From Antedon mediterranea (Eukaryota > Echinodermata > Crinoidea > Comatulida > Antedonidae), in the NCBI RefSeq assembly GCF_964355755.1, contig NC_092674.1:4595001-4659000 (forward strand): a DNA stretch of 64,000 nucleotides, written 5' to 3'. The number at the start of each line of letters is the position of its first letter. The first letter of the stretch is position 1. The notes beneath the pieces are model-generated. The model made no database searches, was not told the origin of the DNA, and saw nothing but the letters and a program-made list of their open reading frames with translations. The translations under genes and the position numbers were made by a program. This document shows positions 1 through 12,962 of this stretch, in pieces.

Positions 1-50
1 ATATGGTTATGATATTATTTTAATGACCGCCATCTTCAATTACGCGAAAC

Positions 51-245
51 GGAACAAGTGTGAATGCAGCTTTATGAAATCGACATTCGGAACAAGTGTG
101 AATGCAGTTTTATGGAATCGACATTCCGAACAAGTGTGAATGCAGCTTTATGAAATCAACATTCGGACCAAGTATGATTTAGCTTTATGGAATTGACATT
201 CGGAACAAGTGTGAATGAAGCTTTATGGAATCGACATTCGGAAGT
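51..245. repeat. 38-base tandem repeat, about 5 copies
   Basis: The unit starts CGGAACAAGTGTGAATGCAG and ends ATCGACATT; the fourth copy is diverged. No gene is associated. Confidence 0.9.
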
Positions 246-1420
246 GTGAACGTACTGTAGCATTTCGGATCGAGATTCACGTCATGTCATTAACATCATC
301 TGTTTTCCTCTTTTGAAAAATACCTAAATTCGTCATGCCTAATTCATCCGACAATATTACAAACATGTTGTCGCTCATTGTAGGAAATTATCAAAGGAAA
401 GTGTTCCAAAAAGTCTGAAAAATGATGGTTTTCGATTGGCAGTTGATATAGCGTACTGTACTGTACGGTTAGGTGAATTAATATACCATGTTGATATTCC
501 TATATTTAACTACCTGATGCAAACATCAACACAACTCACTTTATATGGTAATGATGTGAGCCGATTATTAAGATAAACAATATGTCTTAATAAAGTTTGC
601 AAAATGAATGAAGGTTTAATAGACAGTACAGTACAGCTACCAGTATACAGAGTGCGCTGGAAGCTATTTTAACGTAGAATAGAAAATTAAATACTGTATA
701 ACGAATGATTCATTAGATGCCTTAATTTCATTAGTTAATGCAACGCCGCAAAACGCTAACTTCAAAAAAAGCGTTCAAACAAGTAGGCCTACAACCAACA
801 GGTTTGTTTGTTAAACTGTGGCTGCGGGGTCGACTCTCACCCTGGGCTTTCTCTCTTTTAAAGCCTACATAATCTCAGTATGTCTTAATGAATATTCATG
901 AATACAAACCAATCTATTCTTGATTACAAATACGCGTTATGTACAACACTATACTATAATGGACAGTTCTCGTTGTGCACTAAAAGCTTTCAGGCCCCAA
1001 TAGGTTGAAACGAAAGTGAATAGAGTACTGTATATACGAGAAAAAAGAAGATCTATCACGTTTAATAGAAATGATATAATCAAATAATAATTTAATATAA
1101 ACACGTATGTGGTAGATTTCCGATTTATTAGACAGGAAACGCGTCATACGTCAACTTATGTTGCCATTTGATGACGCGAATATTGCTATTAAGCATCATT
1201 TCGGAAGTATTGCCTTACATTCGCATCTTCAATTAGAGCACAGTAGCCACATTGATGATAAATGAATCAACATTATCAACGTTCAATAACTGTCTATTTA
1301 TCATCATAATGTTACCATCGTACTAAAGGTCCGTACTAAATGATCATTTAAAGTAGCCAGACCTACATTTCGCTTACGTTTTGAAAATACCGTTTTGACA
1401 AAAGACGCCCAACGGTACGA

Positions 1421-1470
1421 GGCGCCGTTCGGGACATTGTTAATAAATTAACAATGTCCCAAACGGTGCC
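1421..1470. repeat. Perfect-like hairpin, 23-base arms
   Basis: GGCGCCGTTCGGGACATTGT plus TAA pairs with TTAACAATGTCCCAAACGGT plus GCC around a TAAA loop, two mismatches. Confidence 0.85.
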
Positions 1471-1693
1471 CTGTAGAACGGCCGTCCGACCCATTGTCTG
1501 CTGTTACTACAAATGTTTGCCAGGGTCCATTCAAATGATTAGTTATTTACCAGGGTAAGTTGGCCATCAAACGCTTTGGGTAGTTGCATTGTATACCGGG
1601 GTAGTTGCATTGTATAATCATGCTCTGAGTCCCCTTAAGCTCTGGGCCTATGGGTTTAGCCAGTGAGCGCTCTGACTACAAATTCACCCTTTA

Positions 1694-1955
1694 AGCGTGA
1701 CAAGCCACTGTTCGAATAATCCATCGCTTGTGATTGGTCAAATCACTTAAGCTTGCTTCCCACTAGCGACGCAACGCAAGGACGTTTTGCAACGTAAGTA
1801 ATTTAACCAATCACAAGCGATGGATTATTCGAACAGTGGCTTGCCATTGGTCAACTCGCTTGCGTTGTGCGTACGTCCTATGGTTGCGTCTCTAGTGGGA
1901 ACCACGCTTTACGTTGCGTTACATCCTTGCGTTGCGTGAGAGTGTGAACCAAGCT
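1694..1955. mobile_element. Family B MITE containing a second family B copy
   Basis: The outer copy starts AGCGTGA after TTA (1691-1693) and ends CCAAGCT before TTA (1956-1958). An inner copy, 1750-1908, begins AGCTTGCTTCCCACTAG and ends GTGGGAACCACGCT, with its own TTA duplication (1747-1749, 1909-1911). The outer flanks read ATTGGTCAAATCAC and CGTTGCGTTACATCC, so the insertion point is inside the right half of family B. Confidence 0.88.
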
Positions 1956-2317
1956 TTACATGTTTTCGGCGTTTCACAAAGAACTCGTTAAATTCCTTGG
2001 TACTTTCAGACAATCTAATTAAACATCACATGTACATTCACATGTCTCACTGGCAGATAACAACGATAGATTCATGTTAAATACGTCGTCTATAATTGCA
2101 ATCAAGCATTCTCAACATTCACTGTAAAGTGCATGTCAATTACTAAAGTACTTTTAAATAACATAAGAGTTTTGTCCGAATCTATACACTCGGGAATAAA
2201 ATGGGCACTTGACAGAAGGACCACGATATACTGTCAGTGAACATTTTTATTTGAAAAGCTTCATTGCAAGAACTGATGATCTTTAGTTATATAAATAGAA
2301 AAATTGAAATTAAATAT

Positions 2318-2530
2318 ACCAACTGAAATTAAATATTCCCCAACAATTGCTTCATTCAAAGCTAGATATTGGATCTCATTTTTTTTTTTCACAAAACTAA
2401 ACATTTTTTTTCCTGATTTTTTTTTTTTATTCAAGACAGGACCACAATGCAAAACCGGTTTTTCTTTTACCTGATTGTGTAATCCTGTATAAAGATGTTG
2501 TTAAATAAACAAATTAAATAAATAAATACA
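2318..2530 (+). mobile_element. LINE 3' end, truncated, copy 1
   Basis: Begins CCAACTGAAATTAAATATTC and ends in an AAATAAATAAATA tail. Matches 15700-15960. The reading is broken. Confidence 0.7.
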
Positions 2531-3224
2531 TTTTTATTGCATTTTTCATAAACAATTGTTATGAATGTTTATAATAAGGTAATTTTACTACGGTACAATG
2601 TTCTTTAGCTGTATTATGGCTTGAGAAACTATGTCAAGCCGCGGCCGAATGCACTGTTTGATCCTCTTGGAAGAACTACACCCGCCAGCATCAAATGCTT
2701 TCAGCTCGAAGAGTCGGGCGCGGCTAAGCGGATAGAGTAGAAATCTAACAGTGTAAATATTGGCGCCTGGAAACGTAACCCGAAGGCATTCTCTCTCCTA
2801 CAAAATAAATAATGTGAATGGAATTCGACCAAATAAATGTTATTTTGTCCTCATTTTTTAAATTTTGTTTGTAATAATAGGCCTACTCAGAATAACATCA
2901 CCATTCGAATGACGCCTCATTTATGATTTTCCTTAACGTTTGAAAATAGTTCTGGCCGATTAAATAGTTATGGGCGATTAAAAAGATAATTTAAATATTT
3001 GCGTAATCATTTTGAAAGTATATGCATGTATTTTATGGATAGGTAACGATTATTATGTTTATCTCTAGACATTTTAATAATATAAGAGTGAAATTTCAAT
3101 TTTTTTGGCTGAATCGTCGCTCTTTTGAGGAGTTAGTGGCTTATGGACTACTTCTAAGGGAGTAAAAATCACTAATTTCAGTCAATTTTAACCACTCTTA
3201 AAGAGTGAAAACTCATTTTTCTTA

Positions 3225-3346
3225 AAGCCCTGTCTACACTACCAAACTAGTGATGTGCTCAAATATGGTAGTGATATGACATCATCATGTCTATATATGG
3301 GCACATCGCATTGTTTTGTCATATAAAGTTTGATAGTGTAGACACT
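3225..3346 (+). mobile_element. Family A MITE, copy 1
   Basis: Imperfect terminal repeats AAGCCCTGTCTACACT and AGTGTAGAC. Its core has CAAATATGGTAGTGATATGA and ATATATGGGCACATC. Right end degraded. Confidence 0.85.
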
Positions 3347-3910
3347 AGAGTGAAAACAGCTTCACTCTAAACAACGAGTGATTTTTTTACATGTTTAAGA
3401 GAGAAAGGAGGATCAAGAATAATATGGAGAAAGGAGAATCAAGAGTATGGAGAAAATAGGATTAGTAAGATTAGTGTATCTGGATTAGTGTAGGCCACAC
3501 ACCATATTAGCTAATTAATAAGATGATTAAAAACTTGCATTATAATTGTACCTTTTTGTCTATAGGTGTTACAAATAATAGTATGTAATAAAAGGCCTTC
3601 TAAGGTATATGTTTTAGATTCTAAGATTACTGACACAAACATCGTTAGGCCCGTATTGTTTACAGGATGGTCACAAGTGCGTATGACGTCATTGTAGTGC
3701 CATGTGTAGTTAGTTCACAATCTATATTGATTAATTAAGTGATCCATCTACCTTACACAGATAGACTTAAGTGTTCGATCATTCGTTTGATGTGCTGTAC
3801 ATCACCGATAGTAAACAAGACATCACGTACATAAAGGATTACAGCAATGTAGCTGTTATGGACAGTATTTTGAAGAGAACGTCTGCACTGTAGTTATTGT
3901 GTTTTTTATG

Positions 3911-4028
3911 TTCGTCCACCAGTCGGCGTTTCGATTTTTGTCGGAATACTACGAGCTCATGTATTATACGTATGAAACGCCATATGTGCCAACATATTTC
4001 CTAATTTCGGTCTAGAACCTAGACTATA
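3911..4028 (+). repeat. Family D dispersed repeat, copy 1
   Basis: Shared block TACGTATGAAACGCCATATG then TGCC, with AGTCGGCGTTTCGATTT to the left and GGTCTAGAACCTAGACTA to the right. Confidence 0.75.
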
Positions 4029-4067
4029 AGGAAGATACCTAACAATGGTACGATATATAAACGAGGT

Positions 4068-4170
4068 TCCAACGTAAGCAAGTAATTTGACCAATCACGA
4101 TTGGTCAACTAACTTGCAATAGGATGGCATCATCAGCGTTTTCGGTTACTTCATCAACCTCTAATAGGGA
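4068..4170. mobile_element. Family B fragment
   Basis: Decayed pieces CAACGTAAGCAAGTAATTTG, ACCAATCACGATTGGTCAAC and TAGGGAACC in family order. Confidence 0.5.
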
Positions 4171-4412
4171 ACCGAAGACTCTGTAAACACATTATTATTA
4201 ATATTATTAATATTATTATTATACGGCACAAGTACTTTCTTATATAGTAAGGGTGTGGTTTATGTATATGTGGGTAGATATCGGAGTAATAGAAACACGT
4301 AGATTACTGGCACATTCTACAGGGTAAATAAAATGTGAACGATAGTCAAGGGAGACATTTTTATCCCATTTATGTGACCAACGGATACAAAATACTTTCT
4401 ACGATGGAACCT

Positions 4413-4558
4413 AAAGATCTGTCTACACTATCAAACTTTATGTGACAACAAAATGTGATGTGCCCACATAAATGGACATGATGAAGTCATATCCCTACCA
4501 TATTTGGGCATATCACACTTTTTTTTGTCAAACTAGTTTGAAAGTGTAGACAGAGCTT
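4413..4558 (-). mobile_element. Family A MITE, copy 2
   Basis: Ends AGATCTGTCTACACTATC and GTGTAGACAGAGCT. Reverse orientation relative to copy 1; carries one CArG box. Confidence 0.9.
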
Positions 4559-4589
4559 ACGACAGAATAAGAAAGAGTTTACATATCGT

Positions 4590-4850
4590 GGTGTCCAATC
4601 ATGGAATAACCTAACCGATAGACACCTAAAGTCGAAAGAAAATTTAAATTGTACAATTGTATACTTTACTGAATGTTTGGGTAGTTATTTATTTTATCTG
4701 TATTTATTATATATAATATTCCTAGTACCTGTACTGTTATATTATAGTCTGTATATAGGCTACATGGCCACGGCCTCGTAGAAGAACACATTTCTGCCGG
4801 TTAACGAGTTTTTAATCCGTTACAAAATAAGGATTATTATTATTATTATA
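4590..4850 (+). mobile_element. LINE 3' end remnant with (ATT)n tail
   Basis: A SWNNLTDRHLKSKENLNCTI stretch resembles the same kind of LINE C-terminus; ends in TTATTATTATTATT. Confidence 0.5.
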
Positions 4851-5506
4851 AATTCATATTCTCTAAAGTACAAATACCGATATTTGAAAAATTAAGGTCT
4901 ATTAAAAACAAAATAATACGAATAATGATGATCTTTTCATTTCTAATATAAACTGCCTAATACTAAATTATAAAAATAATAATAAATGATTGTCTGTTTA
5001 ACAATAGGTAGCTAATGTAATAATATTATTATAAATAAACTTACCAGTAATTTTAAAGCATTTAAATTACCATGACAATATAGGCCTAACATTTCTGGTG
5101 AAAGTGAACAATATAGAATATGTAAAACAGCGTCATTATGGACTTTAGAATTGTAACCAAAATGATTATGCGCATACAGTATTTGCTCAATCAATTGCTA
5201 CAAAAACAAATATACATTTCCGATGTGCGTACTTAACAATACAGAGTGAAGACAGTAGAGTAGACTATTAAGCAAACCACTGTAAAACATAGTTTAGTGG
5301 GAAAATGGAACAACACATTCACAAATTGGTTAACTAGAATCTTTCTCGAGGCTCTAATGATGTTTGTTTGTGTACGGCGTTCTATTCTTGTCAAACTGCT
5401 TGTAAATGTTGGCATTGTACGTATTTTTAAAATATAAAAATAGTAAATAAGTAAATACTAAACTGACCTTTTACTAATTTCTCATGTTTCTTACGTTCTT
5501 TGCAAA

Positions 5507-5654
5507 AAGCTCTGTCTACACTATCACACTAATGTGATGTGCCCAAATATTTTTAGTGATATTAAATATGGCAGTAATATGACATCATCGTGTCCATATA
5601 TGGGCATATCACATTGTTTTTGTCAGACTAGTTTGATAGTGTAGACAGAGCTTT
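5507..5654 (+). mobile_element. Family A MITE, copy 3
   Basis: Well preserved ends AGCTCTGTCTACACTATC and GATAGTGTAGACAGAGCT. The whole element is close to a palindrome. Confidence 0.92.
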
Positions 5655-6383
5655 ACATTAATTTGTTTTCAAGAAAGGGAAGAAAAATATTCTACATGAG
5701 AACAAATCTTCGTTTACAGAAATGACATGACTTTGAATAACTCTCTCAAAAAAAGTTTGTGCACGAAAAATAAAAATCAATTAAATATTATTTTTCCACT
5801 AAGCTGCGAATTGATTCGCGAGAAGTAAGAGTCATGTATGCGCATGCGTATTTTAATTAACGTTTTTGCGATGTGAAAAGAATGCGCTACTAATGAAAGC
5901 TCAATAAATGTATGATTCCCGCAAATAGATTCGCAAATAGTCGATAACAAGATTAAGAACATATCTGATTAGAACAATTGTAAATGTCATGAATCTTGTC
6001 TTCATCCAACTTATTCAAGATCCACTTTTAGAAATGCCAAACAGTGTGAATAACAGCTAGAAATATGTATAACTAAGTAACTTGGCACATTATTATATAT
6101 GACGTGAATAATCTGCCAAGTTCGACTTCTTTAGTACTGCAATGTTACCTCCATTATTCACTCTCTGCAGACAGATAAAATTAGTAGTTACATGTTTAGA
6201 CATGGACTGTTGATACTAGCTATAACATTTGTATTATTAATTCTTTATCCGAGGATTTCCAATTCGTCAGTTTGTTTAATACGTTAAATATTGCAAGTAT
6301 AAAACAACACAAGTAAAAAATGGAGCTGTAATATGTAGAGTAATAAAGAAAGTGGGCCATGATGATCTAGCTTAATAATACTA

Positions 6384-6602
6384 TTGTTGTCTACAATGTG
6401 GTCAAATATGGTAGTGATATTCCCAAATATGGTAGTGATATTCCCAAATATGGTAGTGATATTCCCAAATATGGTAGTGATATTCACAAATATGGTAGTG
6501 ATATTCCCAAATATGGTAGTGATATGACATCATCATGTCCATATATTATGTGCACATCACATTTTTTTGTTACATAAAGTTTGATAGTGTAGACAGAGCT
6601 TA
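6384..6602 (+). mobile_element. Family A MITE, copy 4, expanded core
   Basis: The 20-base internal unit (CCCAAATATGGTAGTGATAT type) is repeated six times, the most in the window; four units hold a perfect CArG box. The left end is eroded and the right end is intact, followed by TAA. Confidence 0.9.
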
Positions 6603-7359
6603 ATGCGTTTGCGACGCGTTCCTACCGAGGAAAACGCGAACGAGTCTGATTTTTATTGTTGTACTTAGAAGAACCAGGTTCAATACAATCTAAGCAAAAA
6701 GTGACCATAAGAGTTACACGTACGTGGTAAATACGCGCTAGCCCTAAGCCAATCACAATCAAGACCTATATTATAACACAGGATCTTTTAAAGTAAGTCG
6801 GATTTAAGTAAATTATGGATTATTATTCAAATTTAACTTTTGACATTCAATTAGTTGAGGAGATGTGTGCTGTTTGATTGAATCGTTCAATATCTTGCAG
6901 GTTCCATATGCCTGAAGCCTCTTGGTTGTCAGTCGTCTGTGACTCTGTCGCATAGCTACGTGCCGTCACGTTGCTCTTGAATTATTGTTTAGTAAATATT
7001 CTGTTGGCTGCGTGATTATAATATAAGACGACACATAACTTGACAATCGATAGATATTATATTAGTTCATTCATCGTGTCATGGCATCTAACCCAGTGTG
7101 AACGATTTCTGCAAGTGCGAACATGTGAATTTTAAATCAGTGATAAAGAAGACGAATAAAATACTTTTTTTCTCGAGTGAACGGCGAGTCGCGAAATGAC
7201 ATGATGATGATGATATATTAATAGGTTTTCTATTAATTAAAATCTAATTAGAATTTCTATTAGTTATGAGTGGTGGGGCGAGTCATATTGGAAGGCCTCA
7301 GTAGCTCCCATGGTAACCTTCCAAACACACGTTAAAACTTTAAAAATATTCATACTTCT

Positions 7360-7499
7360 AAAGCTGTCTACACTATCAGACTAGTTTGAAAACCCAAATC
7401 CCCAAATATGGTAGTGATATGACATCATCATGTCCAGATATGGGCACATCACACTTTTTTTGTCACATAAAGTTTGATAGTGTAGACATTTAGGCTTTA
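7360..7499 (+). mobile_element. Family A MITE, copy 5
   Basis: Ends AGCTGTCTACACTATCAGAC and TTTGATAGTGTAGAC; one CArG box. Confidence 0.88.
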
Positions 7500-8289
7500 G
7501 TTACAGTAAATCACAACATCATGGCATATATCATTCTCTACGCAAATTAACAAGGATTCTATCTCTATTCTATCTTCAGATGGAATATCAATATTTTTTA
7601 TTAAAATGATGATAAGCTATAAATAACCTTGGAAATTGATATTGTTTACACCATACGCTAGATGTCGATAATAACATTGATTAAAAATTACCGAAAGTTA
7701 ATGAAAACAGTTTGTGTCATAGAATAATATTTACGCTATCGTCGTAAATCTAGCCGTTAGTGCTTCTAGCGGCCAATTAGCAGCTACGCCTAGCAATCGT
7801 AGACTTCAATCTCTAGGCCTATTTCGTGATCTATTAGAGCACAGATCTTTAGGCGAATATCTCACTTAACAAAAGGTTAAAGTCTTCTCGGGTATTTCGA
7901 ATTTTCGGCCAAATTAGGTTCATACACAAATTTCAACTATAATTTCCTTTATTTCGGACCAATGACAGAATATTCTCGACTAAAGAACTCTGCTTTTAAT
8001 CATACAACGTTTCCTGTAGGCCTATGTGTGTCTATTTTTGATGGTTAAGATTTATGTCCCAGTACAATATTATTATAAATGTTTTCTGTCTAAAAGGCTG
8101 CTGCTGTAACATTTTTTTTATTACAAAATAATTTGAAACTAGAATACTCTACATCTCTAAGTACAACAAGTTTTTCTTTGTCTATAGGCCTAAGGCTTCT
8201 AGTCTATTGTATTTAAAAACGTCACGTTTTGGTTAGTACAAAGAATGCTCAACTACTCTGAAAAAATATTGAATACTGTATTTGTTTGT

Positions 8290-8388
8290 TATAGTCTAGG
8301 TTCTTTTGACTTAATATTTTGGCACATATGGCGTTTCATACGTATAATACTTTTAGCTCAACACAGACAACCGAAACGCCGACTGGCT
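8290..8388 (-). repeat. Family D dispersed repeat, copy 2
   Basis: Inverse of copy 1: TTTTGGCACATATGGCGTTT then CATACGTATAATAC, ending AACGCCGACTGG. Confidence 0.75.
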
Positions 8389-8445
8389 ATTTAATCTATC
8401 ATTGGAAATATAATTATTGTGTTCGTAGGCCTACTGGTACTGGGA

Positions 8446-8565
8446 ATTAAATAAGGCCATATATACGGCTGCAGTCGCGTGCGCAATCCGAGTTAGTGTT
8501 TACCGACCAACCGACCGACATAGTAAGCTGTAGAGTCGCGTTTGCCTGTGACTAAAAACACGTGA
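8446..8565 (+). repeat. Family E dispersed repeat, copy 1
   Basis: GGCTGCAGTCGCGTGCGCAA, then GTGTTTACCGACCAACCGAC and CTGTAGAGTCGCGTTTGCCT. Confidence 0.75.
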
Positions 8566-9249
8566 TGGATGGGAAGTGATTCAAACTTTTAAAAGAGTTT
8601 TAGATTTAAATTGTGAAATCGAAAAGTAAATTCCGATCCAAGTTTTTTTTATTATTTGGGTTAAAATGAATTGTGTGAATATAAATCACATGAAGACATT
8701 CCGTTGCAAGAACAAATTCTGCTTTACTCTCCTGCGCGTGCCGTGATGTCTCCATGGTGATTCGGTTCGTCTGCTTCTACATATTTGTGATTAACGGATG
8801 CCTCATCAAATTATAAACAAAATTATTTAATTTGTAATCACTAGCGTGATAATCTAAGTAACTAATTCACTCGAAATTGTATTTAATTTAATAAGATTAG
8901 ATTATGATTTTACAGGCTATTAATTCTGATTTTGACTTCAGATACGTCTTCGTGTACAAAAAAACATAGTATACGAATCAGAAAATACTTCGTACAGTAT
9001 TAATTGCCAATTAATGTCGGCATACATTTCTCTATACCTCCATGTTTCAACATAAAGATTGATAGTAATGAGACACTGATAGTTTCATGACATAAATGAC
9101 ACAGTTTATCAGCACTCAGGGACTAAGGGAACGGTTTATTTAGCCAGAAAGAGACAGACAGCATTAAAACGATATTTAACAATTATAGTCAATGTCCGAG
9201 CGGTTATGTCGTTTACGGAAGTATAAACGGGCCTTTATGCTGCATGTTA

Positions 9250-9466
9250 AGCGTGGTTCCCACTAGTGACGCAACGTAACGCAACGCTACGACGTATTGA
9301 CGCAAAATTCTGTATAGCGTAATCACAAGTGGGAACCGACGACGCAACAGTGCTGCAAACATCGCAGGTTTGATTTCACGCACGCGGGGGCAAACACAAC
9401 TATTGGAAGAGCATTTTCTTACGCTGCGCCGGTTGCGTTACGTTGTGTCCTAGTGGGAACCACGCT
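9250..9466. mobile_element. Family B MITE, variant core
   Basis: TTA, then AGCGTGGTTCCCACTAG ... TAGTGGGAACCACGCT, then TTA. The core differs from most copies (GTAATCACAAGTGGGAACCG) and is shared with 49294-49460. Confidence 0.9.
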
Positions 9467-10728
9467 TTAGTTGAATCAAAATACAGTATATACTACATAA
9501 ATGCATTGCATTTATATAACCAGTTAAAAAAATCAATTAACTTTGTTTGTTTACATAATATTCATATTCAATATTAAGCAAGTTCGGATTAGGCTCAACA
9601 AACAAAAGGGGGTAATTAAATTAAATAATATATACCAGCAGATTATTGAAGGGGAGAGTGTAAGTCAACTCTTCTCTGACATTCTGACAATATTTCAGAC
9701 GTTCTCCATCGATCGCATATTTTTAATAACGACTATGTTAGAAATGATTGATATACAATTCAGATAATTTCGATCGAAGTTTTAATAAGGGCTTGTTATG
9801 CAGACTCGTTTTGATATTGGTATCACCATAGAAAGTAGTAACAGACAATTAACAGCATACAATCTGGACCGGCTGTGCTAGGGCGGTTTCCATACCGTGA
9901 CCATATTTTATAGTATAGTGTTATCACAATGATATATTATCCCCGTATACTGTCAATGTATAGCGCACGTATGGGTAATATTAATTAAGTTTTTAATATA
10001 AATTGATGCATCCAATGGAACCACTGGAATAGATTGTCTGAATATAAAGAGAGACACTGGTAAGCCAAATCCTCAATCCATACCATTCAACAACAATGCA
10101 TTCATGTAAAAAATCAACGTAAACCTACATCATTTACCGTCTAGCCACACCATTTGTTATCATTTCATTCAATTCATTTTCAAGTAAAACCATTCATTGT
10201 CAAGCCATTTGACGGACTTGGCTTGTCATATACTAACTCAGGCCCTGTTTTCAATGGCCCGATAGTCCATATCTCCGATTGTATGACAATTGTCGACTGG
10301 GTACAAATAATAGACCTATTTCCCTGTACAAATGAATTACTCTATGCCGTAACGGTTGCCGTACCTGATTAACCGCGTTTTGTTCCAATTTCGTCCGCAG
10401 AAAAACTGCGTGGGTAAGGTACATGTTTCTGGATGGTAGGCCACTGAATGATTTCGTTCTGTCGGTTAAATAGTGACGTTTGTCATTCTTAATTTCAGCT
10501 CAGAATCAATATGTTTTAAATGTTAATTATACTATTAAATGAAATCACAGGTCACAAACTTTTGATAATTGTAACCAAGGAGTCTAATTCTAATTACTTG
10601 AATAATTAGCGAAATAATTTGTACGGAATACAATTTGACATGAATATTTCCAATGCCAGTTCTTATTGTTTGCCACACATATACAAATACAGAACATGTA
10701 TTGAAGAGAGATGATGAACATTTGAATT

Positions 10729-10885
10729 AAGCTTTGTCTACACTATCAAACTTTATATGACAAAAATGTGATGTGCCCATATATTGACATGATGATGTCA
10801 TATCACTACCATATTTAAGCATATCACTACCATATTTGGGAACATAACACTTTTTTGTCAAACTAGTTTGATAGCGTAGACAGCA
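10729..10885 (-). mobile_element. Family A MITE, copy 6
   Basis: Starts AGCTTTGTCTACACTATC with two core units. The right end runs straight into a family C fragment. Confidence 0.88.
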
Positions 10886-10934
10886 TTAGGCTTTCCGCTT
10901 ACCGTTATCGCTCATCTGTGTAAATTTGCCTTAA
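10886..10934. mobile_element. Family C right-end fragment
   Basis: CCGTTATCGCTCATCTGTGT then AAATTTGCCTTA, joined to family A copy 6. Confidence 0.7.
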
Positions 10935-11752
10935 TACAAGAAATAGACCTAATAAACTGCAAACAAATAAGTGTTATATTAAAAATAAGAAGTAAAAAAA
11001 GAACCGAATGATTGATTTAAATAGAATGTTGCGTCTATGAAAGACTATAACTCGTTTCACACAGCAAAGACCTGATTGTCTGAAAGAGTCTGATTGTCTT
11101 GTTCTGTCAACCAATCGTAATGCTTTTATCATAAACATCACTAAATGATGAAATACAGTAATTGAAGATCTAGAGATACAACCGATTACTATCTGTACAG
11201 ATGCTACAATATTAAGCTATGAATATGACATTGAATTTAACTAAAGCATGTTACGTCACAACAGCCGTAGAACGTTTTCACGATGATTCAAATTGGGAGT
11301 TTCATAATTGATTCATTGTCACGTGTCGATTTTATAGGTCTAAAGTCCTTATTTCTGTGAAATTCATTTTATAATAGAACGGTCCGAATATTATGTAAGA
11401 CTTAATTTTACACAAAGGAAAAACTGTGTTATGAATATCTTTTGGATTATATTAGAATAACACGCTATTGTCCATAAAAACATAAGGAAAATCCGTACAT
11501 TTTATTATTCAATGTTGAAGTACTTTCATATATTGGTAAAGTATTTCTAGACTGGATTTTGTCAATCCTTTTGCATAAGTTAATATAAGAAGAACTTAAG
11601 TGGAAACTGAGGCTTCTGATATCAAAAGGAATTGACTTTTTCATCAACACAATTTAATTTAAATAGAATATCCCCCTTCCCCCATCTCCCTAAAATATCA
11701 CCCATGCTCTGTAACTAACACATATACTCGTTCACATCCCTCTTAACGCTTT

Positions 11753-11828
11753 GTTACTTTGACGCACCGCAACGACGTAGGCGCAACGTAAGTTAGTTGA
11801 CCAATCACAACCGTCGTGATCGTATAGG
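11753..11828. mobile_element. Family B fragment
   Basis: GCAACGACGTAGGCGCAACG and TTGACCAATCACAA remain; the ends are lost. Confidence 0.6.
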
Positions 11829-12237
11829 CCACACTGAAAATACGTGTTAAACGTAGCCGGTAGATTTGGATAATGTTACGTAATGCCGGCTCATACAAAA
11901 ACGTTATAAGCATATTTTATTACATTGGAGTATCAAATACCATATTTGATATTTAAAGATACCCTTAAAACGTACAATCAGAAACTTAACCCATGAGAAC
12001 ATTACTTACAGTCAAAGAGTAATGAACCAGAAATAAAAATAACCAACCATAGACATTTTATATCTGTATGAACCAACTAATCTGGCATTATACTAATTCT
12101 CTGGACTTCATATATTATGTAAAACTAAACAGCTAAATTCATTAAAATAACGTATCAAGCGCTATTAACAAAAAGATGTTGTTTGACCTCTGAACCTAAC
12201 AAATTAAGAATCTATCAAACTTTCTGCTAATTTGTAC

Positions 12238-12288
12238 CAGGGAGTTGTTATTAATTATTAATTAATTATTATTAATAACAACTCCCTG
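12238..12288. repeat. Hairpin, CAGGGAGTTGTTATTAAT arms
   Basis: CAGGGAGTTGTTATTAAT pairs with ATTAATAACAACTCCCTG. A similar hairpin (GGAGTTGTT ... AACAACTCC) lies in the Harbinger element at about 44566-44603. Confidence 0.85.
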
Positions 12289-12291
12289 TTT

Positions 12292-12424
12292 GTACGACGT
12301 AGGCGCAACGCAAGCCAGTTTTGACCAATCACAAGCGAAACTTTGGATGATACATCGCGTCGTGATTGGTCAAATTACTAGTGGTGCGCGTATATCCTTG
12401 CGTTGCGTCCAAATGGGAACCGGA
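12292..12424. mobile_element. Family B fragment
   Basis: GTAGGCGCAACGCAAG, GACCAATCACAAGCGA and the right-end piece TTGCGTTGCGTCCAAATGGG. Abuts the palindrome at 12238-12288. Confidence 0.7.
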
Positions 12425-12943
12425 AGTTTTAAAACCTGAAGTTATTAATAAGTTAATAATTTGTGCTAATAACAACAAGTACCCACATGACAACTCCAAC
12501 AAGGGAAATAACCATGAAATGAATGCATAAAGCATCATCGACATTATACGGTTGTCTCGTATTAGATTACACTAACGTATTTTACTGGGGATTTGTAATT
12601 AAACATTACATTTGGGACTTCACTAAGTTATTACTGAACTGGTTACCCAAAGTGCCCATATGAAAGGTATAAGATAAACATGAAACACACTAATGACAAA
12701 TAACAAAACAGTCTCCGTAATAGTATGCATTAAGTATGATACGCGGCATATTTTATACTTTAGCTAATTATCTTGAATGTTAAATTCATTCTACAAATTA
12801 GGTTATTTAAATAATAGGTCCAGAGGAACAGGAATAAGCGAATGAAGGGGATTGAGAAGCTGAGGGCTTGTATTTAGAGGAGCCGTTCTTTGTTGGTTGT
12901 TGGTTGGTACGGGCAAATACGGACCACACTCGAGAGGTGCGGT

Positions 12944-12962
12944 GGGGGGGGGGGGGGGGGGG
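12944..12962 (+). repeat. 19-base G homopolymer
   Basis: Unbroken G-run in an otherwise AT-rich area; a possible quadruplex former and a likely sequencing weak point. Confidence 0.9.
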
